Shown: one piece after another, positions 41,358 to 50,517 of the stretch
Position numbering within the stretch: position 1 is the first letter of the stretch
Layout: every line of letters starts with the position of its first letter
NCBI RefSeq assembly: GCF_010882175.1
Contig: NZ_WKLH01000002.1
Location: 186,001 to 250,000, forward strand
Direction of reading: 5' to 3'
Origin: Mangrovibacterium lignilyticum
GTDB taxonomy: Bacteria; Bacteroidota; Bacteroidia; Bacteroidales; Prolixibacteraceae
DNA length: 64,000 nt
Translations under genes and position numbers: made by a program
The notes under the pieces: generated by a model
Told to the model about the DNA's origin: nothing
Databases searched by the model: none
What the model saw: only the letters and a program-made list of their open reading frames with translations

Positions 41358-42653
41358 ATGAGAAAATTAGACACCAAATTGATGCATCCACGTGACCAGA
41401 TCACGATGATCATTGATAAGATTTACCGAAGCGGTTTGACGACTACTTCAGGAGGTAATATTTCGATTATTGATGAAAATGGAGATATTTGGGTAACCCC
41501 GTCGGCTATCGACAAGGGTACACTTCGGGCTTCAGATATTGTTCGTGTTTGTAAAGACGGAACAATTGATGGTCGTCATAAACCCTCTTCAGAATTTCCT
41601 TTCCACAAGGCTATTTATGAATGTCGTCCTGAAATTAAAGCAGTTATTCACGCTCACCCGCCGGCACTGGTATCACTCAGTATTGTGCGTCAAATCCCGA
41701 ATACCAACATCATTCCTCAGGCAAAGAACATTTGTGGTGATATTGGTTATGCGCCTTATGCACTTCCAGGAAGTGATGATTTAGGTGATGTAATTGCTGA
41801 TGAATTCAAAAAAGGCTTCAGTGGCGTAATCATGGAAAACCACGGTACTGTTGTTGGTGGTACAGACATGATTGATGCCTACCAACGTTTTGAAACCTTG
41901 GAATTCTGCTGTCGCACGATCATCTATGGTAGTCAAATTGGTACGCCAAAATATTTGACTGATGAGCAAATCGAAGAGTTTGAATCTCAAATTCCTCGTT
42001 TATTGCCGGAAATGGAAACAGTTGAACATCCTTCTGATGAACGTGCTATTCGTGAAGATATCAAGAAGATTGTTCACCGTGCCTGCGATCAAGGTTTGAT
42101 GATCAGCTCGTACGGAACAGTTTCTGTCCGTTGGAGAGGCGACGACTTCCTGATCACTCCTCCGCAAGTTTCTCGTTGGGATATGCAGAATGACGATATT
42201 GTGCAAATTAAAGACGGAAAACGTGAACCGGGTAAAGTTCCGAGTCGGTCAACTTGGTTGCACCAGGAAATTTACAAACGCAACCCGAGCATCAACTCTA
42301 TCATTTTAACACAAACGCCTTACTTGATGGCTTATAGTGTTACTGATGAGAAGTTAGATGTACGTACGATCCCTGAAAGCTGGATCTTCTTGCAGGATAT
42401 TCCAAATATGCCGTTTGGTTCGCATTTTGCTGGCGAAGAAGCTATTTTGAATACCATCTCAAACGATACTCCGGCTGTCATCATCAACAACGATTCAGTA
42501 CTTGTAACAGGTGACAAATTGCTGGGAACTTTTGATAAACTGGAAGTAGCTGAGTTTAGCGCTAAGTCGCTTGTTATGGGAGCTTCTTTAGGTAAACTGG
42601 TTCCAATTAACGATGACCAGGTTGAAGACCTGCGGAAGAAATTTTTGAGCTAA
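41358..42653 (+). CDS. Two-domain class II aldolase, probable rhamnulose-1-phosphate aldolase
   Basis: A 431-residue protein of two tandem class II aldolase/adducin domains. The first (about 10-215) has the zinc ligands H98 and H100 (HAHP) and H162 (ENHGT), plus the catalytic E79 (SSEF). The second (about 230-430) keeps the fold, but QTPY replaces HAHP, the acid position reads SRSTW and the ENHG motif reads INNDS, so it cannot bind zinc. I infer the N-terminal half cleaves L-rhamnulose 1-phosphate to dihydroxyacetone phosphate and L-lactaldehyde while the second half is structural. It ends the operon. Confidence 0.87.
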   Translation: MRKLDTKLMHPRDQITMIIDKIYRSGLTTTSGGNISIIDENGDIWVTPSAIDKGTLRASDIVRVCKDGTIDGRHKPSSEFPFHKAIYECRPEIKAVIHAHPPALVSLSIVRQIPNTNIIPQAKNICGDIGYAPYALPGSDDLGDVIADEFKKGFSGVIMENHGTVVGGTDMIDAYQRFETLEFCCRTIIYGSQIGTPKYLTDEQIEEFESQIPRLLPEMETVEHPSDERAIREDIKKIVHRACDQGLMISSYGTVSVRWRGDDFLITPPQVSRWDMQNDDIVQIKDGKREPGKVPSRSTWLHQEIYKRNPSINSIILTQTPYLMAYSVTDEKLDVRTIPESWIFLQDIPNMPFGSHFAGEEAILNTISNDTPAVIINNDSVLVTGDKLLGTFDKLEVAEFSAKSLVMGASLGKLVPINDDQVEDLRKKFLS

Positions 42654-42691
42654 TACGTTTAGGTTAAAATAGGTTTAGAATTATTGGAAGT

Positions 42692-42720
42692 AGGATACCT
42701 TCGGGTATCCTGCTTTTTTT
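42692..42720 (+). terminator. UUCG-tetraloop terminator of the rhamnose operon
   Basis: AGGATACC (42692-42699) and GGTATCCT (42704-42711) form a perfect 8-bp stem with a TTCG loop, followed by GC and seven T. The T-tract overlaps the stop codon of the convergent MFS gene. Confidence 0.9.
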
Positions 42721-43885
42721 ATGCTTGCTCCAAACGCAATTTACGTTCGTAAGTCCGAATATATTGCGTAAAACTGAGTGATGTAATTGCAATTATAGCA
42801 CCTGCTATAAACGGAATTCGCCAATCAATTGTCCATAGTAATCCGCCAACAACAGGTAAAACAACTGCCGAAATGTGATTAATCGTAAAACCGACAGCCA
42901 TTGACGGCGCAATATCTCTCGGTTCGGCATATTTCCTGAAAAAGCTGTTAATGGCAATCGAAAAGCTGAAAAACAGGTTGTCAATCACGTACAGGCCGGT
43001 GGCAAAGTTTCTGTTCTCAACCAAGGCGTATCCCAGAAAAACGAATATCAGGCTGCTGTATTCAATGGTCAACATGGTTCTTTCCCCAAAATGGTTGATC
43101 GCTTTCCCAACGTACGGACTGAGAAAGTAGGTGATAATGTTATTGATAACGAAAAGGGTCGTGATATGACCAATCGAGAAGTGGTACTTTTCAACCAAAA
43201 TAAACACCGCAAAAACTACAAAAATCTGACGGCGGGCTCCACTTAAGAAGTTTAAGACATAAAAGAGCCAGTATTTTTTCTTCAGAATCAATTTTTTTTG
43301 CTGTGCAGGAAGATTTTTATCCACCGGGTTTCGGGTCAAAGCGTAGGTTCCCAGGATAATTACAATTCCTCCGATAATGTAGAAGATGGAATTCAGTTCA
43401 AGATATTTTGAGATGATCCAGATGAAACCACCAACAGCTACATTGGTCAGGGCGCCAAAACTTTTTAGTTTTGCCAGTACCTGGGGCACCCGATTACCCT
43501 CGAAATATTGTAGGGATAAGGATTGATTGCAGGTTTCGAAAAAGTGAAACCCGACCGACATGACAACAATGGTGAATAATAAACCGCGGAAGCTGGGAAA
43601 CAATCCGGTCAGAAAAACACCTATCCCCAACAAAATAACCGAAAACGACGCAAATCTGTGTTCCGCAAAAATCAACAATAGATAAACAACGAAAAAAGTC
43701 AGAAAACCGGGAATTTCACGAACTGACTGGATCATGCCGATTTGTACCGAATTGACGCCAACGACATCAACTGCAAAGTTATTGAACAGCGTCCGCCACC
43801 CCTGAAAACCCATGGCCGAAGCAACTACAAGTAAGATGAGAAAATGGTACATCGGGTTTTCCCGATACGTTTTGTATGGAGTCAT
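42719..43885 (-). CDS. MFS transporter
   Basis: A 388-residue major facilitator with about twelve membrane helices. Loops have the usual positive residues (RNPVDKN, NHFGERTML, RKYAEPRDIAPS). No substrate-specific motif was recognised. Being on the same strand and downstream of the LacI gene, it could transport a sugar or uronate under that regulator, but this is inference from place alone. It converges on the rhamnose operon. Confidence 0.88.
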   Translation of the reverse strand: MTPYKTYRENPMYHFLILLVVASAMGFQGWRTLFNNFAVDVVGVNSVQIGMIQSVREIPGFLTFFVVYLLLIFAEHRFASFSVILLGIGVFLTGLFPSFRGLLFTIVVMSVGFHFFETCNQSLSLQYFEGNRVPQVLAKLKSFGALTNVAVGGFIWIISKYLELNSIFYIIGGIVIILGTYALTRNPVDKNLPAQQKKLILKKKYWLFYVLNFLSGARRQIFVVFAVFILVEKYHFSIGHITTLFVINNIITYFLSPYVGKAINHFGERTMLTIEYSSLIFVFLGYALVENRNFATGLYVIDNLFFSFSIAINSFFRKYAEPRDIAPSMAVGFTINHISAVVLPVVGGLLWTIDWRIPFIAGAIIAITSLSFTQYIRTYERKLRLEQA

Positions 43886-44054
43886 CTTGGATCGTTAATG
43901 AAAGCAAACTTAAGAAAACACCTTCGTGATGCATTCAAAAAAGATCGTTTGCGACCAAAGTTTCATTTTCCGGAAATATTCGGTGGAAGTGTCTCTTTCG
44001 AAGGTCAATATTGAAATCCTAGATCGCGGTAACCCAATTAAAAGCTCAATAAGA

Positions 44055-45083
44055 TTACTTATTGCGAGAAGAGGACTCCCTTTGGATAAGTTCGGTAGGC
44101 ATCGTAATCGTAACGTGCTCTTCCAAACGAACTTTCGATTCGATTTCCTGAATGAGTAGTTCTGCAGCCTTAACACCCATTTCGAAAGCGGGTTGTTCTA
44201 AAGTTGAAATAGACGGTGTAACAACCTCAGAGAACGGTTCATTGCTAAATCCAATCAACCCAAAATCTTCAGGAATGCGTATGCCAACCTTCTTCAAATA
44301 TACCATCATGGCCAAAGCTGAAGTGTCGTTCCCGCAAAATGCCGCATCAGGAGGCTGGGGGAGTGCAAGTAGGGTTTTAATTGCTTCCTGTCCTTCAATC
44401 CTGGTCAGGCGACCATGAATAATCAGGTTATCGTCAATGTTGACGTTGTACTTCTCCAGTGCAGCCCGGTAGCCCGCCATCCGGTCCCGATAGGTATGCA
44501 ATACTGTTGGACCTGCTAAATGAGCGATCCTTTTGTATCCCTGTTTAATGAGATGCTCGGTAGCTTTAAAACCGACCATGAAATCGTCGACAACTATTTT
44601 GTGGGCCTCTAATTCGGGAACAACGCGGTCAAAAAATACAATCGGAATATGCTTCTTCGAGAACAATTGATAATGGTCAAATTCGTTGGTCTGCATACTT
44701 AACGACGCAATCAATCCATCGACTCTGTTTGAGAATAGCGAGTGTACAATCTGCTTTTCTTTTTCCAGTAAGTCATTCGATTGAGAGATAATTACGTTAT
44801 AACCTGATGCGAATGCAACATCTTCAACACCACTGATAAAGGCTGAAAAGAAGTGCCGATTGATTAGCGGAACAACGATACCGATCGTATTGGTTTTCTG
44901 GTTGCGCAAGTTCGAAGCAATCGTGTTGGGTTGATAACCCATTTCCAATGCTTTCGCTTTAATTTTATCCTTTGTAGCCTTGCTGATTCTTGGATTATCA
45001 TTCAGGGCGCGAGAAACCGTTGACGCAGAGATATTTAGTTCTCTTGCGATATCGTGTATTGTAATTGAAGCTTTATTATCCAT
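44055..45083 (-). CDS. LacI-family transcriptional regulator
   Basis: A 342-residue repressor. The N-terminal HTH is clear (TIHDIARELNISASTVSRALNDNPRISKATKDKI), followed by the hinge (YQPNTIASNLR) and a periplasmic-binding-protein-like effector domain (FCGNDTSALAMMVYLKKVG). It is divergent from kduI. A perfect palindrome of LacI type lies 65 bp upstream of its start and overlaps the kduI -33 element, so it probably represses kduI-kduD and itself. The effector is unknown, likely an uronate derivative such as 2-keto-3-deoxygluconate. Confidence 0.93.
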   Translation of the reverse strand: MDNKASITIHDIARELNISASTVSRALNDNPRISKATKDKIKAKALEMGYQPNTIASNLRNQKTNTIGIVVPLINRHFFSAFISGVEDVAFASGYNVIISQSNDLLEKEKQIVHSLFSNRVDGLIASLSMQTNEFDHYQLFSKKHIPIVFFDRVVPELEAHKIVVDDFMVGFKATEHLIKQGYKRIAHLAGPTVLHTYRDRMAGYRAALEKYNVNIDDNLIIHGRLTRIEGQEAIKTLLALPQPPDAAFCGNDTSALAMMVYLKKVGIRIPEDFGLIGFSNEPFSEVVTPSISTLEQPAFEMGVKAAELLIQEIESKVRLEEHVTITMPTELIQRESSSRNK

Positions 45084-45147
45084 AGTTCGAAATTCAGTAC
45101 AAAGATGGCAATATTTTTGAAAATCAAGCTAAAATACAACTTTTTGC

Positions 45148-45159
45148 GCAATCGATTGC
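45148..45159 (+). promoter_or_regulatory. LacI-type operator palindrome
   Basis: GCAATCGATTGC is a perfect 12-bp palindrome with the AANCGNTT core of LacI-family operators. It covers the -33 TTG (45156-45158) of the kduI promoter and is 64 bp from the LacI gene start. It is unique in this window so far as I can see. Confidence 0.75.
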
Positions 45160-45186
45160 ATCTTTCTGTTTTATATTTTATATTTG
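45156..45186 (+). promoter_or_regulatory. Promoter of the kduI-kduD operon
   Basis: TTG (45156-45158), 20-nt spacer, TATATTTG (45179-45186). The leader to the kduI ATG is about 110 nt. The -33 element lies within the LacI-type palindrome. Confidence 0.75.
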
Positions 45187-45302
45187 CACATGAAATACGG
45201 ATCGACATGAAAAAGATTGAACTAATTTCAGCTTTGTTTCGTCTATCTTGTATTACATATTTTCATTTTTACAGATTTATAAATCAAATAAAATAGGACA
45301 TT

Positions 45303-46145
45303 ATGGCTATTACTTTCGAAGAGCGTTACGCTTATAATCCTCAGGACTTTAAATCGTATGATACTGAAAGAATTCGTCAAGAATTTTTGGTGGAAAAACT
45401 GATGGAAGAAGGCAAAATCCACATGGTTTACTCTCATATAGAGCGTTATATTGTTGGCGGTGCTGTTCCAGCTGCTGAAGCTTTAACATTGGAAACTGTT
45501 GATGCCTTAAAATCAGAATATTTCTGTAAACGCCGCGAAGTTGGTATTATCAATGTAGGGAATACCGGTTCGGTTACAGTTGACGGAAAAGAGTATGTTT
45601 TGGACTTTAAAGATGCTTTATACATTGGGAAAGGTGCGAAAGATGTTGTTTTCAGTTCAAAAGATGCTTCGGTTCCTGCTCGTTTCTATTTTAACTCGGC
45701 TCCTGCACATAAAGAGTTTCCAACAAAGCACGTTACTTTGAAAGAAGCCAATGTATTGCATTTGGGAGCATTGGAGACATCAAACGAACGCGATATTAAC
45801 CAATTGTTGATCAATACTGTAGTAGAAACATGTCAGCTGCAGATGGGAATGACTGAGTTGAAACCGGGTAGTGTTTGGAATACGATGCCAGCACATACAC
45901 ACAGCCGTCGTAACGAGGTTTACTTCTACTTTAATGTGCCTGAAGGACAGGCAGTATGCCACTTTATGGGACAACCAAGCGAAACTCGTCACTTGTGGAT
46001 GAAAAACGAACAAGCCGTTATTTCTCCAAGTTGGTCGATTCACTCTGCTGCAGGAACCAGTAATTATATCTTTATCTGGGGTATGGCCGGCGAAAACCTG
46101 GATTATACAGATATGGATGTAATCCAACCAACCGAATTGAAATAA
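45303..46145 (+). CDS. kduI: 5-dehydro-4-deoxy-D-glucuronate isomerase
   Basis: A 280-residue cupin (E. coli KduI has 278) that converts 5-keto-4-deoxyuronate to 2,5-diketo-3-deoxygluconate. The metal-binding site is seen in [15 protein letters not shown] (H-x-H-x4-E), with another histidine in [12 protein letters not shown]. It is an enzyme of pectin, hyaluronan or glycosaminoglycan uronate breakdown, working on unsaturated uronate made by lyases. First gene of the LacI-regulated operon. Confidence 0.96.
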   Translation: MAITFEERYAYNPQDFKSYDTERIRQEFLVEKLMEEGKIHMVYSHIERYIVGGAVPAAEALTLETVDALKSEYFCKRREVGIINVGNTGSVTVDGKEYVLDFKDALYIGKGAKDVVFSSKDASVPARFYFNSAPAHKEFPTKHVTLKEANVLHLGALETSNERDINQLLINTVVETCQLQMGMTELKPGSVWNTMPAHTHSRRNEVYFYFNVPEGQAVCHFMGQPSETRHLWMKNEQAVISPSWSIHSAAGTSNYIFIWGMAGENLDYTDMDVIQPTELK

Positions 46146-46187
46146 GATCACGAAGAATCTATCTAGCTATCATTTAAAGTTTTAATT

Positions 46188-46982
46188 ATGACAGAATTAT
46201 TTGATTTGACGGGCAAAGTTGCCTTGGTTACCGGTGGAACACATGGTATTGGTATGGCTATTGGTAAAACATTAGGCAAAGCCGGTGCTAAAATATGTGT
46301 AAACGACCTTTCAGAAGAAAAACTTGCTGAATGCAAGGAAGAATATAAAAAAGACGGTATCGACGTCTTCACCGTAAAATTTAATGTAACCAGCGAAGAA
46401 GAAGTAGATTTCGGTATTAGCGAAATTGAAAAAAATGTAGGTGATATCGATATTCTGGTAAACAACGCAGGAATCATTAAGCGTATCCCTATTTTGGACA
46501 TGCCTATTGCTGACTACAAACAAGTAATTGATGTTGACTTGGTTGCTCCGTTAATTGTTTCAAAGCGTGTTGCTCCTAAAATGATTGCAAAACGTTATGG
46601 AAAAATCATTAACATGTGTTCAATGATGAGCGTTTACGGTCGTAATTCGGTTTCTGCCTATGCTTCTGCCAAAGGTGGTCTGAAATTGTTGACTGCTAAT
46701 ATGTGTTGTGAGTGGGCTAAATATAATGTTCAAATCAACGGTATCGGACCAGGTTATATTGCAACATCGCAAACTGCCCCGATTCGTGAAGGTGGTCACC
46801 CATTTAACGACTTGGTTATGATGCGTACACCGGCTGCTCGCTGGGGAGAACCGGAAGATATTGGTAATGCCGCTTTGTTCCTGTCTTCAAAAGCTGCCGA
46901 TTTTGTAAACGGCCAGGTGTTGTATGTTGACGGTGGTATTTTGGCCAACTTTGGTTACGTAAAAGGCGAAAACGATTTATAG
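46188..46982 (+). CDS. kduD: 2-deoxy-D-gluconate/2-keto-3-deoxygluconate 3-dehydrogenase (KduD)
   Basis: A 264-residue short-chain dehydrogenase. Cofactor loop TGGTHGIGMAIG is near residue 15, catalytic YASAK lies in SVSAYASAKGGLK, and the C-terminal WGEPEDIGNAALFLSS is SDR-typical. It reduces 2,5-diketo-3-deoxygluconate to KDG with NAD(P)H, the next step after KduI. It follows kduI by 42 bp. Confidence 0.93.
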   Translation: MTELFDLTGKVALVTGGTHGIGMAIGKTLGKAGAKICVNDLSEEKLAECKEEYKKDGIDVFTVKFNVTSEEEVDFGISEIEKNVGDIDILVNNAGIIKRIPILDMPIADYKQVIDVDLVAPLIVSKRVAPKMIAKRYGKIINMCSMMSVYGRNSVSAYASAKGGLKLLTANMCCEWAKYNVQINGIGPGYIATSQTAPIREGGHPFNDLVMMRTPAARWGEPEDIGNAALFLSSKAADFVNGQVLYVDGGILANFGYVKGENDL

Positions 46983-46991
46983 TATTTAGCT

Positions 46992-48263
46992 ATGAAAAGA
47001 AATCTATTCATAGCGTTATCAGCTTTTGCTGTTTTATTCAGTTCGTGTGGTAACGAGAAGCACATTTTTGTTGAAAATCCGATCGATCAGACTCGTGCCG
47101 ATGAGGTGTTGGTTCTGGATCGTCAGCAACTCGATGCTTCTTTTACCGCTCCCAAAGCGGGACTATTACCGGTGATTCTGAATGGAACAGATACTCTGCC
47201 TTCGCAACTTGACGATTTGGACGCCGACGGAGACTGGGATGAGTTGGCCTTTATGGTCAGTTTTCATCCAAATGAAAAGTTGGAATTAAGTGTCGCTTAT
47301 GTAGATACTTATCCTGTTTTTGAGAAGCGAACAAATCTGCGATTGGGAATCGATCAGGGAGATCACACTTACAAAGAAGTTGACTATTACATGGCGCCTT
47401 CTGCAAGTGAGCCTTTCAAAATTATTGCACAGGGAGAAAGTGTGAGCTGGGAAAATGATAAGATGGGTTTTCGAACCTATTTTGACTGCCGGAATGTCAA
47501 GGACCTTTTTGGAAAGTTACAACCTGGTTTGATCATTGACAAAATCCATACGCATGAAATGGGCAGTTATCACGAACTGGCAGACTGGGGGATGGATGTT
47601 CTGCACTGTGGTAATTCGCTTGGTTCCGGTGGATTGGCGATGTTGGAAAACGATTCACTGTATCGTTTAGGCTCAACAGAGACTTACGAATATCAGAAGA
47701 TCACTGAAGGACCTGTTCGTTCCGTTTTCGATCTAAAATATGATGGCTGGGCTGTTGCTGATCAAATGCTTTCTGCTGTTGAACGCATCAGCGTTTACCC
47801 GGGAAAGTATTGGTTCCAGTCTGATGTTACCGTTTCTGGCTTCACTGGGGAGAAGCAGCTGGTTACTGGTATTGTTACCAGTTTTCTGACTACTAAACCA
47901 GAGGAATTCAACGCAAATGCCGATTATGATGTGATTGCAACATTGGATCAGCAGTCGGAGAATCATGATGAACTGGGAATGGCTGTCATGCTAAAGGCTG
48001 ACGAGGTTACAAAAGTTGCCAGATCAACAGATGTGAACTATTTTGACCAGTACCCAACGGTACCGGAAAAGGGCTTTAGCAATGTAATTTCGGAGACATA
48101 TTACGTGGCACAAAAAGTTTCGAACGATATTCCTGCACGGCATTATTTTGCTGCCGTTTGGGGTTTGGAAAATCCGAGGTGGAAGAAAATGGATGGATTC
48201 AAGTCCTATCTTTCTGCCGAGGCTGAAAAATTGAGTAATCCTATTGTTGTTACGATTCAATAA
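46992..48263 (+). CDS. DUF4861 lipoprotein
   Basis: A 423-residue protein with lipoprotein signal (MKRNLFIALSAFAVLFSSC; cysteine at 19) and the DUF4861 core, for example IDKIHTHEMGSYHELADWGMDVLHCG and FDLKYDGWAV. The family is common in pectin and other uronate-degrading loci of Bacteroidota, and this copy is 9 bp after kduD. A carbohydrate-binding or lyase-like role is suspected but not established. Confidence 0.88.
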   Translation: MKRNLFIALSAFAVLFSSCGNEKHIFVENPIDQTRADEVLVLDRQQLDASFTAPKAGLLPVILNGTDTLPSQLDDLDADGDWDELAFMVSFHPNEKLELSVAYVDTYPVFEKRTNLRLGIDQGDHTYKEVDYYMAPSASEPFKIIAQGESVSWENDKMGFRTYFDCRNVKDLFGKLQPGLIIDKIHTHEMGSYHELADWGMDVLHCGNSLGSGGLAMLENDSLYRLGSTETYEYQKITEGPVRSVFDLKYDGWAVADQMLSAVERISVYPGKYWFQSDVTVSGFTGEKQLVTGIVTSFLTTKPEEFNANADYDVIATLDQQSENHDELGMAVMLKADEVTKVARSTDVNYFDQYPTVPEKGFSNVISETYYVAQKVSNDIPARHYFAAVWGLENPRWKKMDGFKSYLSAEAEKLSNPIVVTIQ

Positions 48264-48284
48264 TTACTTTTTTCTTGAAAAATA

Positions 48285-48311
48285 GAAAGGCTGCCCTCGT
48301 GGTGGCCTTTC
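48285..48311 (+). terminator. Terminator of the kdu operon
   Basis: A 7-bp perfect stem (48285-48291 with 48305-48311) with a 13-nt loop lies 22 bp past the DUF4861 stop; a short T-rich tail follows. It resembles the ferritin terminator loop (GCTGCC...GGTGGCC). Confidence 0.65.
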
Positions 48312-48386
48312 TTGTTCGTAGTACGCTTTATTTGTTGTACCATTTTTTGTAGATTCACGGCAACAAAACACGTTACACCCCCTCAT

Positions 48387-49619
48387 ATGGCTTTAAATTA
48401 TATTTGGATCTTCTTTTTTCTGATTGCATTTGTTGTAGGCTTGGTGAAATTGATCGTTTTCGGAGATACCGAAATTTTTTCAACGATGATGAATTCAACC
48501 ATGGATACGGCAAAAACCGGTTTTGAAATCTCGCTGGGCTTGACCGGCGTTTTGACCTTGTGGATGGGGATTATGAAGATTGGTGAAGAAGGGGGAGTGG
48601 TTCGCGTATTTTCAAAGTTGATCGGGCCGTTTTTTCGCAAACTCTTTCCGGAGCTGGGAGACAACCACCCGGCGCATGCTTCTATCATGATGAACATTGC
48701 TGCGAACATGCTAAATTTGGACAACGCGGCAACACCCATGGGACTGAAAGCCATGCAGGAAATGCAGGAGACTAATCCGAAGAAAAATACGGCATCGAAT
48801 GCTCAGATCATGTTTTTGGTACTGAACACTTCCGGCTTGACGCTTTTGCCGATTAGTATCATGGTATACAGGGCTCAGCTCGGTGCGATCAATCCAAGTG
48901 ATATTTTCATCCCCATCATGTTGGCAACGTACTTTTCAACTTTAGCGGGGCTGTTGGCTGTTTCCTATTATCAAAAAATCAATTTGCTCGACAAGACAAT
49001 TCTTTCCTACCTGGGAGGATTGACTGCAATTATTGCCGGGATTATCTGGTACTTCTCTTCCATCGATAAAGATCAGATTACGATGGTTTCGAATGTTGCC
49101 AGTAATTTGATACTTTTCAGCGTTATTGTTTCTTTTATTTTGCTCGGAGTTCGCAGTCGGATAAATGTGTATGAAGCGTTTATCGACGGCGCAAAAGACG
49201 GGTTCAAAGTAGCTGTTAAGATTATCCCGTATTTGGTGGCTATTTTAGTCGCTATCGGCGTTTTTCGTACTTCGGGGGCGATGGATTGGTTTATTGATGG
49301 TATTGCCTGGATTTTAACAAAAATGGGCGTAAATACCGATTTCGTGGAAGCGCTGCCTACAGCGTTGATGAAACCCCTGAGCGGAAGTGGCGCCCGCGGA
49401 ATGATGGTTGATGCGATGACAACTTACGGAGCCGACTCGTTTGTAGGACGGGTCGCGAGTACAGTTCAGGGAGCAACCGACACGACTTTCTATATTTTGG
49501 CGGTGTACTTTGGGTCAGTTGGAATCAAGAAAACCCGCCATGCTTTGGTTTGTGGACTGTTTGCCGATTTTGTCGGCATTGTTGCCGCAATTACTATGGG
49601 CTATTTGTTCTTTCATTAA
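48387..49619 (+). CDS. Fused nucleoside-recognition/spore maturation-like membrane protein (SpmA-SpmB)
   Basis: A 410-residue membrane protein. The ATG at 48387 is preferred; the longer frame from 48312 adds a non-native leader. The N-terminal half matches SpmA (LTLWMGIMKIGEEGGVVRVFSKLIGPFFRKLFPEL; NMLNLDNAATPMGLKAM), the second half SpmB (FRTSGAMDWFIDG; PLSGSGARGMMVDAM). Both are Gate domains. Bacteroidota use this fusion although they do not form spores, so the role is a membrane transport-like one of unknown substrate. Confidence 0.9.
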   Translation: MALNYIWIFFFLIAFVVGLVKLIVFGDTEIFSTMMNSTMDTAKTGFEISLGLTGVLTLWMGIMKIGEEGGVVRVFSKLIGPFFRKLFPELGDNHPAHASIMMNIAANMLNLDNAATPMGLKAMQEMQETNPKKNTASNAQIMFLVLNTSGLTLLPISIMVYRAQLGAINPSDIFIPIMLATYFSTLAGLLAVSYYQKINLLDKTILSYLGGLTAIIAGIIWYFSSIDKDQITMVSNVASNLILFSVIVSFILLGVRSRINVYEAFIDGAKDGFKVAVKIIPYLVAILVAIGVFRTSGAMDWFIDGIAWILTKMGVNTDFVEALPTALMKPLSGSGARGMMVDAMTTYGADSFVGRVASTVQGATDTTFYILAVYFGSVGIKKTRHALVCGLFADFVGIVAAITMGYLFFH

Positions 49620-49624
49620 TTGTC

Positions 49625-49684
49625 AATCGGAAAACAGAAGCATAAAAAATGCAAGAACCGTCTGCTTTTCCGATTCTTGCATTT
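49625..49684. terminator. Two overlapping hairpins between convergent genes
   Basis: Arms 49647-49657 and 49674-49684 are perfect 11-bp complements and, read on the minus strand, are followed by a T-run: a classical kdsA terminator. A second pairing (49625-49638 with 49661-49675, one bulge) overlaps it and cannot form at the same time. Confidence 0.75.
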
Positions 49685-49710
49685 CTCGTTGGTGGCCCCT
49701 CGTTGAAGAA

Positions 49711-50517
49711 CTATAATTCGTCAATCGTTTTTTTCAGTTTAACCAGCTTTGTAAGCAAAGCTTCCAATAGGTCTAATCGGAGCATATTCGCACCGTCTGA
49801 TTTGGCAACAGCCGGATTAGGATGTGTTTCAATAAAGATTCCGTCAGCACCAACAGCAATCGCTGCACGGGCAATGGTTTCAATTAATTCGGGTTTTCCA
49901 CCAGTTACTCCGCTGCTCTGATTTGGCTGCTGCAACGAGTGAGTAATATCCATAATTACGGGGCAATTGTTTGCCTTCATCACTGGTATTCCCCTGTAGT
50001 CAACCACCAAATCCTGGTACCCAAAAGTCGTTCCTCGCTCAGTCAGCATGACCTTATCGTTGCCACTGTCTTTAACTTTATTCACCGCAAACTGCATGGC
50101 CTCTGCCGATAGAAACTGTCCCTTTTTAATGTTGACAACTTTCCCGGTTTCTGCAGCAGCAATCAGCAAATCCGTTTGGCGGCACAGAAAGGCTGGGATC
50201 TGAAGCACATCGACGTATTGAGCAGCCAACGCCGCTTCTTGAGCCGAGTGAATATCCGTAACGGTAGGGATATTGAATTTTTCACCAACGGCTTTCAATA
50301 TACGAAGCGCTTTTTCATCGCCAATTCCCTGAAAGGAGTCTATTCGGCTTCGGTTAGCTTTTCGATACGATCCCTTGAAAACAAAAGGAATATGTAGTTT
50401 CGTCGTTATGTCAAGAATCTTCTCTGCAATTTCAAAAGCCATTTCTTCTCCTTCAATAACACAAGGACCGGCCATCAATATAAAATTCTCTCCGGGGTAA
50501 TTTATTTTTGGAATCAT
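49711..50517 (-). CDS. kdsA: 3-deoxy-8-phosphooctulonate synthase
   Basis: A 268-residue TIM-barrel aldolase condensing PEP and arabinose 5-phosphate to KDO 8-phosphate for lipopolysaccharide. MAGPCVIEGEEMAFEIAE and FKGSYRKANRSRIDSFQGIG mark the active site, and TERGTTFGYQDLVVDYRGI is conserved. Length is normal. It shows that the organism makes KDO-based LPS. It has its own terminator. Confidence 0.96.
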   Translation of the reverse strand: MIPKINYPGENFILMAGPCVIEGEEMAFEIAEKILDITTKLHIPFVFKGSYRKANRSRIDSFQGIGDEKALRILKAVGEKFNIPTVTDIHSAQEAALAAQYVDVLQIPAFLCRQTDLLIAAAETGKVVNIKKGQFLSAEAMQFAVNKVKDSGNDKVMLTERGTTFGYQDLVVDYRGIPVMKANNCPVIMDITHSLQQPNQSSGVTGGKPELIETIARAAIAVGADGIFIETHPNPAVAKSDGANMLRLDLLEALLTKLVKLKKTIDEL

